Part shown: positions 1 through 12,231 of the stretch, in pieces
How the letters are laid out: each line of letters opens with the position of its first letter
Position numbering within the stretch: position 1 is the first letter of the stretch
Origin: Cupriavidus sp. UYMMa02A
GTDB taxonomy: Bacteria; Pseudomonadota; Gammaproteobacteria; Burkholderiales; Burkholderiaceae
Length of the DNA: 64,000 nucleotides
Reading direction: 5' to 3'
NCBI GenBank assembly: GCA_001725945.1
Contig: LRMT01000125.1
Coordinates: 62,001 to 126,000 of the forward strand
Program-made: the position numbers and the translations under genes
The notes under the pieces: model-generated
The model's database searches: none
Told to the model about the DNA's origin: nothing
The model's input: only the letters and a program-made list of their open reading frames with translations

Positions 1-13
1 ATTCGGAGACAGC

Positions 14-331
14 ATGGCGGGTGCCCACACGCGGGAATTCGAGAGCTTTGCGGCCTTCTATCCGTACTACCTGAGTGAGCATCAGGATCGTACCTGCCGG
101 CGGCTGCATTTTGCCGGGTCGACTGTGGCGCTGCTTTGCCTGCTGATGCTGGTGGTTAGCGGGAGTGCATGGTGGCTGCTCGGCGCGGTGGTCTCCGGCT
201 ATGCCTTTGCATGGGTCGGGCATTTTGGGTTCGAGAAGAACCGCCCTGCCACGTTCCGTCATCCGATCTACAGCCTGATGGGGGATTGGGTGATGTATGC
301 GGATATTCTGAGGGGACGGATTCCATTTTGA
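14..331 (+). CDS. Mpo1-like (DUF962) membrane protein
   Basis: Complete 105-residue protein. Two hydrophobic segments at about residues 34-49 and 52-68 are followed by a GHFGFEKNRPATF block and a C-terminal HPIYSLMGDW motif, which are typical of the DUF962/Mpo1-like family. The yeast member Mpo1 is a dioxygenase acting in fatty-acid alpha-oxidation; whether small bacterial members catalyse the same reaction is not shown by the sequence. It converges with the yihY gene, whose stop lies 88 bases downstream. No operon partner is visible in the window. Confidence 0.82.
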   Translation: MAGAHTREFESFAAFYPYYLSEHQDRTCRRLHFAGSTVALLCLLMLVVSGSAWWLLGAVVSGYAFAWVGHFGFEKNRPATFRHPIYSLMGDWVMYADILRGRIPF

Positions 332-418
332 AGCGGAGGCAGGCGCCGCTGTCTCGCCGGCAGCCGGCGAGTCACTTTTTGTCCGAGCGACGAAAGAACA
401 GTGACGGTCGCAGATTCC

Positions 419-1751
419 TTACCCTCTTGCTCCCGGCGGCACCACTACCTCCAACGTCGGCCTCGCAGCCATCATCTCCACAGCTTCGGGATCCTTTGCG
501 ACTTGTTCCCTGAACACTACCTCCAACGGCTGGTCGAGTTGCGGATTGACCAGGATCGATCTCAGCACCTCGGCACCCTGCAACTGCTGCGCCAGTGCGG
601 TGCGCGGCAGCCGTGGCAGGTTCAGGACCAGCCTGTCATATAGCGTCCGCAGCGTGACCCGCGAGGGATCGCACAGCAGCGCCCAGTGCGCCTGGCCGCG
701 TTCCTGCTGCAGCTTGCCGATCAGGTGCATCGCCTTGAGTTTGGCGAGCAGTACGCCGAGGTAGTCCGCTTCTACTCGCAATTTCCGGCCAAGATCGAGT
801 TCGCCGACGCTGCGCGGCACTTCGTCGCGCGCTTGTAAAGCAGCAGCAGCACGCCCAGTGCATCGAAGAACTCGCTGCCGGCGAATGTACGGCGGCGCCA
901 GTGCCCCTGCCGCATGACCGGCAGGTTCGCGGCAATGGTCGCGCCCAGCAGCGTCACTAGCCAGCTCAGGTAGATCCACAGCAGGAAGATCGGCAGCGCC
1001 GCGAAGGTGCCGTAGACCGCCGTGTAGGTCGGGATATGCGTAACGAAATAGCCAAAGCCGCGCTTGGCGAATTCGAATGCGATGGCCGCTACCAGCCCGG
1101 CGGCGATGGCATCGCGCCACTCGACATAGGCATTCGGGACCGCGGTGTAGAGAAATGCGAATGCCAGGGCCGACAGTACGACCGGTGTGGCGCTCACCAG
1201 CAGGCCCAGTCCGATCGGCATGTTGCCGACATAGCCGGCCGAGACCGAGATCAGGTAGGAGCTGATCGACAAGCTCGCGCCGATCAGCACCGGCCCAAAC
1301 GTCAGCACGGCCCAGAACACCAGCACGCGCTGCGCGAGCGGCCGGCGTTGCTTGACGCGCCAGATCCCGTTGAGCGCGTCTTCGACCGTCAGCATGGTCA
1401 GCACCGATGTCAGCATCAAGCCGCCCAGACCCATTGCGGTCAGTCCGCGCGCGCTTTTGGAGAATTGGCCGAGATAGCGCGAGATCGATTCGCTGACGTT
1501 GCCGGGAATCAGGTTCTGGAACAGGAAGGTCTCGATGTCCGCGCGGAATTCCCGGAACACCGGAAAGGCGGCCAGCAGCGCAAAAGCCACCGTCAGCACC
1601 GGCACGACCGACAGGAAGGTGGTAAAGGTCAGGCTGGCGGCAACCTGGGGCAGGCGCCTTCGCCAGCGCGGCGCAGCGCATAGCGCGCGAGTGCGCGCAG
1701 CTTCTGCAGATTCCATTCCCTGCGCAGGCGGACGACGCGGGTTCCAAACAT
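419..1751 (-). CDS. yihY: YihY/BrkB-family inner membrane protein (frameshifted)
   Basis: Multi-spanning inner-membrane protein of the YihY/BrkB family. Hallmarks are the SLTFTTFLSVVPVLTVAFAL segment, LTVEDALNGIWRV, and the TAVYGTFAALPIFLLWIYLSW block. The last 100 residues or so form a hydrophilic tail resembling a winged helix, common in Burkholderiales members. The start is the ATG at 1751, preceded by AGGAG. The reading frame breaks near 1655 and near 840; one missing base at each site restores a protein of about 440 residues. Function in the family is not established, although it was once misnamed RNase BN. It diverges from wrbA. Confidence 0.8.
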
Positions 1752-1818
1752 GCTGCGGCGGACTCCTGTGATGATGCGGACTAATGACGTGCCGCCGTTG
1801 GGGTGGCGGGGGCACAAC

Positions 1819-2481
<663 letters not shown>

Positions 2482-2485
<4 letters not shown>

Positions 2486-2904
2486 CCGCCGCACCGGCAG
2501 ACAGCGACCTGCATAACGCCACCCTGTACCGCCTGAGCGTCGGCAGCCTGGTCGCGCTGATGTTGCTGTGCATTGCGTGGGAGTGGTTCCTTGCGCCGCT
2601 GCGGCCCGGCGGCTCGTGGCTGGTCATCAAGTTCCTGCCGCTGCTGCTGCCGCTGCGCGGCGTGCTGACGCGCAACCGCTACACCATGCAATGGTCGTCG
2701 ATGCTGATCCTGCTGTTCTTCACCGAAGGCATCGTGCGCGCCACCAGCGACCGTGCGCCATCGTCCACGCTGGCGTGGGCCGAAGTCGCGCTCACCTTGC
2801 TGTTCTTCTTCAGCACCATTCTCTATCTGCGCCCGTACAAGCGCCGGGCCAAGGCGATAAAGGCGGGCACTTCGGCGCACTCCTCCGCCGACGCCGGCAA
2901 ATAG
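2482..2904 (+). CDS. DUF2069 inner membrane protein
   Basis: Complete 140-residue protein with four hydrophobic helices, at about residues 20-38, 46-60, 72-85 and 98-113, and a basic C-terminal end. It matches the DUF2069 family, which is regularly found directly after wrbA in beta-proteobacteria. Its ATG overlaps the wrbA TGA, indicating translational coupling. No catalytic residues can be assigned. Confidence 0.8.
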
Positions 2905-2922
2905 CCGCATCCGGGACACGAC

Positions 2923-4341
2923 ATGCCTGCTTCGCACCAAGACTCCTTCCTCGACCTCTGCCGCGCCGCGCTCGGCCCCCAGCACGTGCTGACCGAGACC
3001 GCCGACAAGGCGCCGTACCTGACGGACTGGCGCAAGCGCTACACCGGCGATGCCATTGCCGTGCTGCGCCCTGGCAATACCGAGGAAGTGGCCGCCGCCG
3101 TGCATGCCTGCCACGCCCACAAGATTGCCGTGGTGCCGCAGGGCGGCAATACCAGCCTGTGTGGCGGGGCCACGCCGGCGACTGGAGATTCCGTCGTGAT
3201 TTCGCTGCAGCGGCTGAACCGCGTGCGGCAGGTCGATCCGCTCAACAACACCGTCACCGTCGAGGCTGGCGTCGTGCTGCAACATCTGCAGGACGTGGCG
3301 CACGAGCACGGCAGGCTGTTTCCGCTAAGCCTCGCCGCCGAGGGAAGCTGCACCATCGGCGGCAACCTGTCGACCAACGCGGGCGGCACGGCAGTGCTGC
3401 GCTACGGCAACACGCGCGAACTCTGCCTGGGACTGGAGGTGGTGACACCGAAAGGCGAGATCTGGCATGGCCTGCGTGGCCTGCGCAAGGACAACACGGG
3501 CTACGACCTGCGCGACCTGTTCATCGGTGCCGAAGGCACCCTCGGCATCATCACGGCCGCGGTCATGAAGCTGTTCCCGCTGCCGCGCGCGAGCGTCACG
3601 GCACTGGCGGCCGTCGCAAGCCCGCGCGCGGCCCTCGCGCTGCTGGCCATCGCCCAGTCCCATGCAGGCGCGATGCTGACCGGCTTCGAGCTGATGTCGG
3701 CGATGAGCATGGAGCTCGTCACGACGCACTTTCCGCAATTGCGATATCCGTTCGCCGAAGTCCATCCACAGCTCGTGCTGATGGAACTTTCCGACAGCGA
3801 AGGCGAAGACCATGCGCGCGGCATTTTCGAAAAACTGATGGAAGTCGCCTTCAACGCAGGCGTTGCGATCGATGCAGCCGTCGCAGCGTCAGTGCAGCAG
3901 TCGCGCGATTTCTGGAATCTGCGCGAGCACATTCCGCTCGCCCAGGTCGAGGAAGGCAAGAACATCAAGCACGACATTGCCGTGCCGGTTTCGCGCGTGG
4001 CCGATTTCATCGAGACCACCGACGCGCTGCTGCAGGTGTCGTTCCCCGGTGCGCGCATGGTGACCTTCGGCCATCTCGGCGATGGCAATCTGCACTACAA
4101 CGTGTCGCCGCCCGCGGGCATCGACCACGACGCGTTCCTTGCCAACCAGGACGCCGTCAACCGCGTCGTCCATGACAGCGTGCATTCGCATGGCGGCTCG
4201 ATCTCGGCCGAGCATGGCCTGGGCCAGCTCAAGCGCGAGGAGAACCGCCTTTACAAGAGCGAGGTCGAGCTGACCATGATGCGAGCGATCAAGCAGGCGC
4301 TCGACCCGCAGGGACTGATGAATCCCGGCAAGGTCATCTGA
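2923..4341 (+). CDS. FAD-linked oxidase, D-2-hydroxyacid dehydrogenase type
   Basis: Complete 472-residue flavoprotein of the GlcD/D-2-hydroxyglutarate dehydrogenase family (PCMH-type FAD domain plus FAD-oxidase C domain). The FAD pyrophosphate loop PQGGNTSLCGG is at residues 72-82. Further signatures are CTIGGNLSTNAGG, LFIGAEGTLGIIT, a metal-binding GHLGDGNLHYN near residue 385, and the terminal SAEHGLGQLKR followed by DPQGLMNPGKVI. It oxidises a D-2-hydroxyacid and passes electrons to an acceptor; the exact substrate cannot be read from sequence. Its last 8 bases overlap the convergent amidohydrolase gene. Confidence 0.85.
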   Translation: MPASHQDSFLDLCRAALGPQHVLTETADKAPYLTDWRKRYTGDAIAVLRPGNTEEVAAAVHACHAHKIAVVPQGGNTSLCGGATPATGDSVVISLQRLNRVRQVDPLNNTVTVEAGVVLQHLQDVAHEHGRLFPLSLAAEGSCTIGGNLSTNAGGTAVLRYGNTRELCLGLEVVTPKGEIWHGLRGLRKDNTGYDLRDLFIGAEGTLGIITAAVMKLFPLPRASVTALAAVASPRAALALLAIAQSHAGAMLTGFELMSAMSMELVTTHFPQLRYPFAEVHPQLVLMELSDSEGEDHARGIFEKLMEVAFNAGVAIDAAVAASVQQSRDFWNLREHIPLAQVEEGKNIKHDIAVPVSRVADFIETTDALLQVSFPGARMVTFGHLGDGNLHYNVSPPAGIDHDAFLANQDAVNRVVHDSVHSHGGSISAEHGLGQLKREENRLYKSEVELTMMRAIKQALDPQGLMNPGKVI

Positions 4342-5186
4342 TCGCCGGCACCTCGCTGCGCACATACGCCGCCACCGCTTCCAGCAACTGATCGAGGTGG
4401 CCGCGCAGCGCCGCAAACCCTGCGTTGCGGACAAAGCGCGCCTCGTCCAGATAGAGCGCACGGTTGACCTCGATCTGCAGGCTGTGCCGGCCGCGCGCGG
4501 GGTCCGAGTAGGCGCCGATCAGCTCGGCACCCTTGTACGGCCAATTGACCGACACGTTGTAGCCCAACCCACGCAGGCAAGCGGCGACCACCTCGACAAA
4601 CCCCGCCGAGCTGGTCTTGCCGTCCTGGTTGCTCACCACGAAATCCGGCCTCGTTGCGCCATTGTCGATGTTCATCGCATTGCCGCGCGACTTCATCGAA
4701 TGGCAGTCGATATGCCAGACCGCGCCAAGCGCGCGTGCTGCGCGTCGATCAGCCCGGCGAGCGCCGCATGGTACGGGTCGTAGTACCGCTGCAGCAGTTG
4801 CTCGGCGAATGACGCGGGCAGCCTGCACGCATAGACCGGCACGCCCGGCAATGCCAGCCGGCGCAGCACGCCCATGCCGCGCCGGGCCTTGTCGCTGGGC
4901 CGCAGCGCGTACGGCATCTGCCCTTCCACCAGATCGGGGTCCAGGTCGTCACGCGCGCGGTTGGCATCCACGAGCCAGCGCGGAAAGCCCGCGTGCAGCA
5001 GCGTGCCACCTGCCTGCGGCGTGTGCCCGAAGAGCTCTTCGACATGGGCATCCCAGCCGGCCAGCAAGGCTTCCGCGGAAGCGACATCGGCAGGATCTCG
5101 TCATGATGGAGGCCGCTGTGCGGAGAATCCACGACCAGCGGCAAGGCAGCGACGACAGGTTCGATCAGGGTGTAGGGAGCAGACAT
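4334..5186 (-). CDS. N-formylglutamate amidohydrolase family protein (frameshifted)
   Basis: Member of the N-formylglutamate deformylase (HutG2/FGase) family, which hydrolyses N-formyl-L-glutamate to formate and glutamate. Visible family blocks are VVDSPHSG near the N-terminus, LVDANRARDDLDP, HIDCHSMKSRG and the C-terminal LQIEVNRALYLDEA. Two breaks are present. Near 5085, CCGAT should read CCGGAT, giving EILPDVASAEALLAGWDAH. The second is near 4720. No other hut gene is nearby. It is the last gene of the leftward peptide-importer and porin cluster, which suggests a substrate related to N-acyl or N-formyl amino acids. Confidence 0.83.
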
Positions 5187-5240
5187 TGAACACGCAAAAC
5201 GAGCAGACGAATACGAGAGGGCGGCGCGGCGCGCGGCCGG

Positions 5241-6268
5241 TCAGAACTTGTGCTGGATGCCGATGCCGTAGGTAACCACGGTATCGCCAGCCTTGCGGTT
5301 GTTGCCGTCTTCGTAGTCGAAGAAGACATAAGGCAGCGTTCGTTTGCTCAGGCGATAGCCATAGCCCGCCTGCGCCTTGCGCAGCCTGCCGCTGGTGCTG
5401 TTCTGCACGTCGCGCTCCATGTAGTTGAGAGTCAGGCTGTGCGCCCCGTACGGGACCGAGAAGCCGGCCAGCCAGTAGCGCACGTCGGTGCGCGTGCTGG
5501 CCGTGCCGTTGTAGCGGTCGCGGCCGTACACGCCATAGACGTTGATGACCTTGAAGTCGTACGCTGCCGTGGCCTGGATCTTGTCGCGAAATCATTCGCG
5601 ACCAGCCCGCCGGTCTTGGCGTCGCGCGAGTAGCCAAGGCCCGCAGAGAAGCTGCCCGAGGCATAGTTGAGCCCGGCATCGTACTGGCGGAAGTCGTCCT
5701 CGGCCTTCACCGGCGAGTTGGCGTTGGGCGTGGCAGGGTCCGGTCCCGCCAGGTTGATACGGGCGCGCAGCGAGAAGCCGCCGAACTCCGGCGTGACATA
5801 GCCCAGCGCATTCGACACGCGATTGCGCGCATTCAGCACCTTGGTGCCGATGGCCGTCGCGCCGGCGTCATGGATGACGAAATCCACGTTCTGCGTGATC
5901 TGAGAATAGACCGGCGAGCCGACCGAGGTCGCGGAATCGAGCCGCCCCAGCGCAAACGCGCCAAAGACGCCGCTCAGGCCCACATAGGCGTTGCGGAACT
6001 GCGGGTTGGTGGCTGTGCCGTTGTCAGCCTGGAAGCCCTGCTCCAGGCCGAAATCGGCGCGTAGTGATCCGCCCAGGTCCTCATTGCCGCGCATGCCCCA
6101 GCGCGACGCGTTGTCCACCATCTGCGCGGCGTTGCCGCGCGGGCCGCGCTGGTATTCGATATCCGTATCGACGCGGCCATAGAGCGTCACGGCAGCTTCC
6201 GCGCCGGCCGACGCCGCCAGCAGCGCGCCCCCCATGCACGCTCGCCCGATGAGACTGAATGACTTCAT
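5241..6268 (-). CDS. Gram-negative general porin (frameshifted)
   Basis: Outer-membrane trimeric porin of the Burkholderiaceae OmpC-like family. A 23-residue signal peptide ends at AGAEA. Mature blocks follow: AVTLYGRVDTDIEY, SRWGMRGNEDLGGSLRADFGLEQGF, RNAYVGLSGVFGAFALGRL, and the C-terminal strand YGIGIQHKF with a final Phe needed for BAM recognition. The ATG at 6268 follows a GGGAGA Shine-Dalgarno sequence. One break near 5590 splits the protein; the restored length of about 340 residues is normal. It lies between a peptide ABC importer and an amidohydrolase, so it may be the outer-membrane entry for the same substrate. Confidence 0.88.
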
Positions 6269-6409
6269 GCTGTTCTCCCTCTCCCTATAAGAATCAACCC
6301 GCCGCCGTGCGCCGCGCATGAAAAGCGCGAACGCCGCCCTCCGCGCCGCTGAACGGAACGGATGCCTTGCGGCAACCCCGTGGAAATGCGCCGCCTTCGC
6401 GGCGCGCGA

Positions 6410-7395
<986 letters not shown>

Positions 7396-7399
<4 letters not shown>

Positions 7400-8357
7400 G
7401 CCGCCTCCAGTGGGTGAACGCAGCGCAGCGACCGGCCGCGCACGGAGACTTCGAGGGGAGGCTGGGCGCAATGTTCGCTGGCCCGTGTACAACGCGGCGC
7501 GAACGCGCAGCCCGGCGGCAGCGCATACAGCGCCGGCGCCGCGCCGGGAATCGCGCGCAAGGTGCGCCCGCGCGTATCGTGCGCGGGCAGCGAATCGAGC
7601 AGGCCACGCGTATAGGGATGCATCGGCTGCCGGATGACATCGGCCACCGGCCCCTGCTCCACCACGCGGCCCGCGTACATCACGCAGACGCGGTCGACCA
7701 GGTCCTTGACCACGGCCAGGTCGTGGCTGATCCAGATCACGGCCGCGCCGGTCTCGCACACGAGCTGCTTCATCTCGAACAGGATCTGGGCCTGGATGGT
7801 GACGTCGAGCGCCGTGGTGGGCTCGTCGGCGATGATCAGGTCGGGCTCGTTGATCAGCGCATTGGCAATGGCCACGCGCTGGCGCATGCCGCCCGACAGT
7901 TCATGCGGATAGGCCTGCATGCGCTCCTGCGGCGCGGGAATGCCCACCTTCTTCAGCGCGTCGACCGCACGGTCATGGGCCTCCGTGCGCGAGCAGCGGT
8001 GATGCACGCGCACGGTCTCCATCAACTGCGCACCGATGCGCATGACCGGGTTGAGCGACATCATCGGGTCCTGGAACACCATCGCGATGCGGTCGCCGCG
8101 CAGCGCCTGCCACTGGCGCGGCGTGCAGCGCGCAGGTCCTGCCCCTTGAATCGGACCGTGCCGCCAGTCACGCGACCGGGTGCATCGAGCAGGTTCATCA
8201 GCGAGAATGCCGTGACGGACTTGCCCGAACCGGACTCGCCCACGATGCCGAGGATCTCGCCTGCATCGAGCGAGAACGAAACATTGTCGACCGCAGTGAC
8301 CGGGCCGTGCTCCAGTTCGAAGCGCGTGGTCAGGCCGTTGACTTCCAGCAGTGCCAT
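7396..8357 (-). CDS. Peptide ABC transporter ATP-binding protein, DppD/OppD type (frameshifted)
   Basis: First ATPase of the importer. Walker [11 protein letters not shown]-loop [13 protein letters not shown], signature [15 protein letters not shown], Walker [13 protein letters not shown], the switch ISHDL, and the C-terminal [14 protein letters not shown] extension are all present. A break near 8110-8125 separates the first 80 residues or so from the rest; a one-base correction gives about 320 residues, normal for DppD. The start follows a GGAGAG Shine-Dalgarno sequence 10 bases after the permease gene ends. Confidence 0.88.
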
Positions 8358-8367
8358 GGTGCTCTCC

Positions 8368-9321
8368 TCAGCCCTCGTTGCGCGGGTTGAGCACGCGGCG
8401 CAGCCGGTCGCCCACCAGGTTGATGGCGCCGATCAGCAGCACCAGGGCCACGCCCGGGAAGATGCTGATCCAGTACTTGTTCGACAGCATGTATTCGAAG
8501 CCGTTGGCGATCAGCATGCCCAGCGAAGGTTGCGTGCGCGGCAGGCCGATGCCGAGAAAGCTCATGGTCGCTTCCAATGTGATCGCATGCGCGATCTGCA
8601 GCGTGGCGGTGACCACCAGCGGCGCCATGCAGTTGGGCAGGATGTGCCGGAACATCACGCGCCATGCGGGCAGTCCCTGGCCGAGCGCGGCCTCGACATA
8701 GTCCTTGCGCCGTTCGACCTGCGCCGACCCGCGCACCGTCCGCGCAAAGTAGGCCCACTGCACGATCACCAGCGCCATCAGCGTCTTGTCCACGCCCTGC
8801 CCGAGTACCGCCAGCAGGATCAGCGCGACGAGGATGGCCGGCAGGCTTAGCTGCAGGTCCACGACGCGCATGATCACCGCATCGACCGCACCGCCGAAGT
8901 AGGCCGCGATCAGGCCGATGGCGGCGCCGACCACGAGCGCCACGACGGCGCTGATCACGCCGACGCCCACGCTGATGCGGATGCCGTAGAAGATCGCGCT
9001 GACCAGATCGCGGCCCGCGCCGTCGGTGCCGAGCCAGTAGCGCATCTGGCCGTCATAGCCGACCGCGCCGGGCGGCAGTTCCGAATCGATGACGGACACG
9101 GTGGCCAGGTCGTACGGGTTCTGCGGGCTGATCACGCCGGCAAAAGCGGCAACCAGCAGGAGCGCCACCAATATGGCCAGCGCTGCCGCCGCCACGTGAT
9201 TGCGCGTGAATCGCGCGAGAAAGGACGGCTGCCGCGGCCGTGCCGGCGGCGCGGTACCCTCTGCGGGCGCTGCCGCCAGCGGCGCGGCCGTGGCGCCGGC
9301 TTCAGTAACGGGAAGGGACAT
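8368..9321 (-). CDS. Peptide ABC transporter permease, DppC type
   Basis: Intact 317-residue inner-membrane permease. A Pro/Ala-rich cytoplasmic N-terminus of about 40 residues precedes six transmembrane helices. The DppC-specific WLGTDGAGRDLVSAIFYGIRIS block lies near residue 100. The EAA-type loop that contacts the ATPase is EAALGQGLPAWRVMFRHILPN. It follows the DppB-type gene by 60 bases in the same direction. Confidence 0.9.
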   Translation of the reverse strand: MSLPVTEAGATAAPLAAAPAEGTAPPARPRQPSFLARFTRNHVAAAALAILVALLLVAAFAGVISPQNPYDLATVSVIDSELPPGAVGYDGQMRYWLGTDGAGRDLVSAIFYGIRISVGVGVISAVVALVVGAAIGLIAAYFGGAVDAVIMRVVDLQLSLPAILVALILLAVLGQGVDKTLMALVIVQWAYFARTVRGSAQVERRKDYVEAALGQGLPAWRVMFRHILPNCMAPLVVTATLQIAHAITLEATMSFLGIGLPRTQPSLGMLIANGFEYMLSNKYWISIFPGVALVLLIGAINLVGDRLRRVLNPRNEG

Positions 9322-9381
9322 CGGGAGACTTTACAAAAACGGGTTCAGGGAAGATTCAGGCCGCCGGTTCAGGCCGCGGGT

Positions 9382-10351
9382 TCATGCAGCCTTGTGGCGC
9401 AGGCGCGGATCGAGCACGACATAGAGCAGGTCCACGATCAGGTTGAGCACCACGAACAGCACCAGCGTGACGAGCAGGTAGGCGACCACCACGGGGCGGT
9501 CCAGCGCCAGCACCGAGTCGATGATGAGCTTGCCCATGCCGGGCCACGAGAACACGGATTCCGTCACCACCGAGAACGCGATCAGGTGGCCGAATTCGAG
9601 CCCCACCACGGTCACGATCGGGATCAGCACATTGGGCACCACATGGCGCAGCACCAAGCGCGCACCGCCCACGCCCTTGGCGCGCGCGAACTTGATGTAC
9701 TCCTGCCCCGCCACCTCGCGCGTGCGGCCTCGGTCAGGCGCGCCACCAGCGAGATCTTGAACAGCGACAGCGTCAAGGCCGGCAACAGCAGGAAGCGGAT
9801 GCCCTCCCAGCTCGTCACGGACAGCGTCATGCCGAGCACCGTGCTGACGGCCCGCGTCCGCCCGACGGCAGCCAGCCCAGGTTCACCGAGAACACCAGGA
9901 TGCCGATCATGCCGATCCAGAACGTGGGCATGATCACGCCGCCGAGCGAGCACGCCATCAGCAGGCGAGACAGCCGGCTGGCCGGCTTCAGGCCAGCAAA
10001 GATGCCCATCGGAATGCCGATCGCCAGCGACAGCAGCAGCGCGGTGACCGCCAGTTCCAGCGTGGCGGGTACGTGGCTGACGATCAGCTCGATCGCAGGC
10101 CGGTTGTAGATGAACGAATCGCCAAGGTCGCCGTGCAGTGCGCCCTGCACGAAATGCAGGTATTGCTGCTGCACCGGCAGGTCCAGGCCGAGCGAGTGGC
10201 GCGCTTCGGCAATCTCCTGCTCGGTCGCGGTCGGGCTGACCAGCAGGTGCACCGGGTCGCCGATCAGGTTGACGGCGCAGAAGGTCAGGACGGACATGAT
10301 CCAGAGCACGACAATGCTCTGCAGCAGCCGTTTGAGTAGGGTTTCCAGCAT
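9382..10351 (-). CDS. Peptide ABC transporter permease, DppB type (frameshifted)
   Basis: Partner permease. The N-terminus MLETLLKRLLQSIVVLW and the motif GLDLPVQQQYLHFVQGALHGDLGDSF are standard for DppB. Helices follow, with an EAA loop around FARAKGVGGARLVLRHVVPN and the final LLYVVLDPRLRHK. The frame breaks near 9858 and 9718, each repaired by a small indel, to give about 320 residues. The ATG at 10351 is 27 bases after the binding-protein stop. Confidence 0.87.
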
Positions 10352-10378
10352 GGTTGCTTCCGGAATGGCCGCTGCGCC

Positions 10379-11956
10379 TCAGGGGCGTGCGGCCGGGCGA
10401 ATGTTCATGGCATAGGTGAAGCCATCGCTGCGCGGCTTGACCACCAGGCCGTTGCGGTAGGCCCACGTGGCGCGCAGGTGGTGCAGCGGCACCACGCCGA
10501 TATCCTCGGCCAGCGCCACGGCGGCGCTGGCGCTGCACCTGTTCGCGCGCGGGCGGCTCCATCGTTCGCAGGGCCTCGTCGACCAGCGTGTCTATGGTCG
10601 GGTTGGCGTACCCGCTGCGGTTATTGGCACCCAGGCCGGCCTTCTTGTCTTGCGAATGCGCGGCGGCGACCAGCGGCTCGAGCGAATCGCCGCTGACCGC
10701 GCCGATGCCCAGCATGAAGGCGCTGAATTCCGGCTTGCCGCCCTCCCCGCCCGACGTCGCGCGGTGATGTACACCGAATAAGGCAGCGTGCGCACCTCGG
10801 TACGGATGCCGGCGCGGGTCAGCATCTGGCCGATCGCTTCGCAGGTCTTGGCATCGTTCAGGTAGCGATCGTTGGGGCAATGCAGCGTCAGGCGGAAACC
10901 CGACGGATAACCGGCTTCCGCCAGCAGGCGGCGCGCCAACGCCGCGTCGCCGTGCGGCGCGGACACTCCGCGGGCAAAGCCGAAGAAGCCCTGCGGCACG
11001 AGCTGGCCCGCTGGCACGGAATCGCCTTTGGTCACGCGAGCCGCGATCAGGTCGCGGTCGATCGCCACGCTGATCGCCTGCCGCACCTTCACGTCGCGTA
11101 GCGGATTGGCCGCAAGCGGGCGCCCTTCGTTGTCACTCACGTACGGCGACACCTTGCGCGCCTGGTCGAGCTGCAGGTAGTTCAGCATGTACGAGGTGGC
11201 CGACACCGTCAGGATGCGTCCGTTGGTGCGCGTAAAGGCGTCGGCGATGCTGGCGGACGAGGCATCGATCACGTCGACCAGCCCCGACAGCAGCGCAGAG
11301 GCGCGCGCGGGTTCCTTGGCGATGAACTGGAACATCACGTGGTCCCATGGCTGCGGCGCGCCCCAGTAGGCCGGGTTGCGCGCCAACGTCAGCTGCTGGC
11401 CATGCTCCCACGACACGAAGCGGTATGGCCCGGTGCCGATGGCCGCGCGGCCGGCGGCAAAGTCGGCTTCCTTCACCTTGTCGCCGAGCGAGCGCGGCAG
11501 CATTGCCACCAGTCCCACATTCTGCGGCAGCACCGGATTGGGCGCGCGCGTCACGACGCGCAACGTCAACGGCCCGGCCACCTGCACTTCGGCCACCGAC
11601 TTCAGGTAGGTGCGGAAGGTCCGCGCGCCGGCCAGGTGCCGCGCGCGCTCGATCGAGTACCGGGCGTCTTCCGCCGTGAACGGCTCGCCGTTGCTGAAGC
11701 GCACGCCGGGACGAAGCTGGAACTCCCAGGTGCGCGCGTCAAGCTGGCGCCAGCCTGTGGCGAGCTGCGCCACGGGGTGCAGGTCGTTGTCGAGGCCGAC
11801 CAGCGTCTCGTAGACATGCCCGCAGAGATTGCGCCCCGCCGCATCCAGCACGTGCGGGGTCTGCAGCACTGATCTCCGCCTTGTAGCCGATGCGCAGATC
11901 CGCGCGCGCGACGCTGTGATGCCGGCCAGCGTCAGCACCGTCGCCAGAACGAGCAT
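10379..11956 (-). CDS. Peptide ABC transporter periplasmic binding protein (frameshifted)
   Basis: Family-5 extracellular solute-binding protein (DppA/OppA/NikA fold). Signal-type hydrophobic segment MLVLATVLTLAGITA, then LQTPHVLDAAGRNLCGHVYETLVGLD, WEFQLRPGVRFSNGEPFTA, and GTGPYRFVSWEHGQQL, all family hallmarks. Breaks occur near 11890, 11865, 10750 and 10530; joined frames end in DGFTYAMNIRPAARP. The start is uncertain: an upstream ATG at 12011 in another frame would add a basic n-region if one more base is missing in the A5 run near 11980. It determines the importer's substrate, which cannot be deduced here. Confidence 0.82.
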
Positions 11957-12145
11957 GGCCGTCCGGTGCCGGCGGCCTTTTTGGGGTGGTTGCGTTCGTT
12001 TGCCGGAACATTGTTTCAGTGAGTGATACCGTGTATCGAAGAATAAGACAAAGACGTGGCGCGAGTAAGCAGGGTTTACCCGCCGACTGATCAGGGAAGG
12101 GAGATGGAGACAGCCGGGCGGCAACGGCACAGGCAGATAGACAAC

Positions 12146-12173
12146 GCTCCGGCAACACGGGTGTTGCCGGAGC
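12146..12173. terminator. Perfect hairpin after the IclR gene
   Basis: GCTCCGGCAACAC and its exact complement are separated by two bases (13-bp arms) in the 275-base gap between the IclR gene and the binding-protein gene. There is no T-tract on either side, so it may be a weak terminator or a transcript-stabilising stem rather than a classical intrinsic terminator. Confidence 0.5.
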
Positions 12174-12231
12174 GGAAGGCGGGGAAGTTTGGGGCGCGGC
12201 TGCGGCAGCGTGTCGGCCCGCCGGCCGAGAA

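Noticed and set aside
2568-4175. Long rightward frame overlapping the FAD oxidase gene
   Set aside because: Shadow of the intact flavoprotein gene in another frame, rich in Arg/Ala with no motifs.
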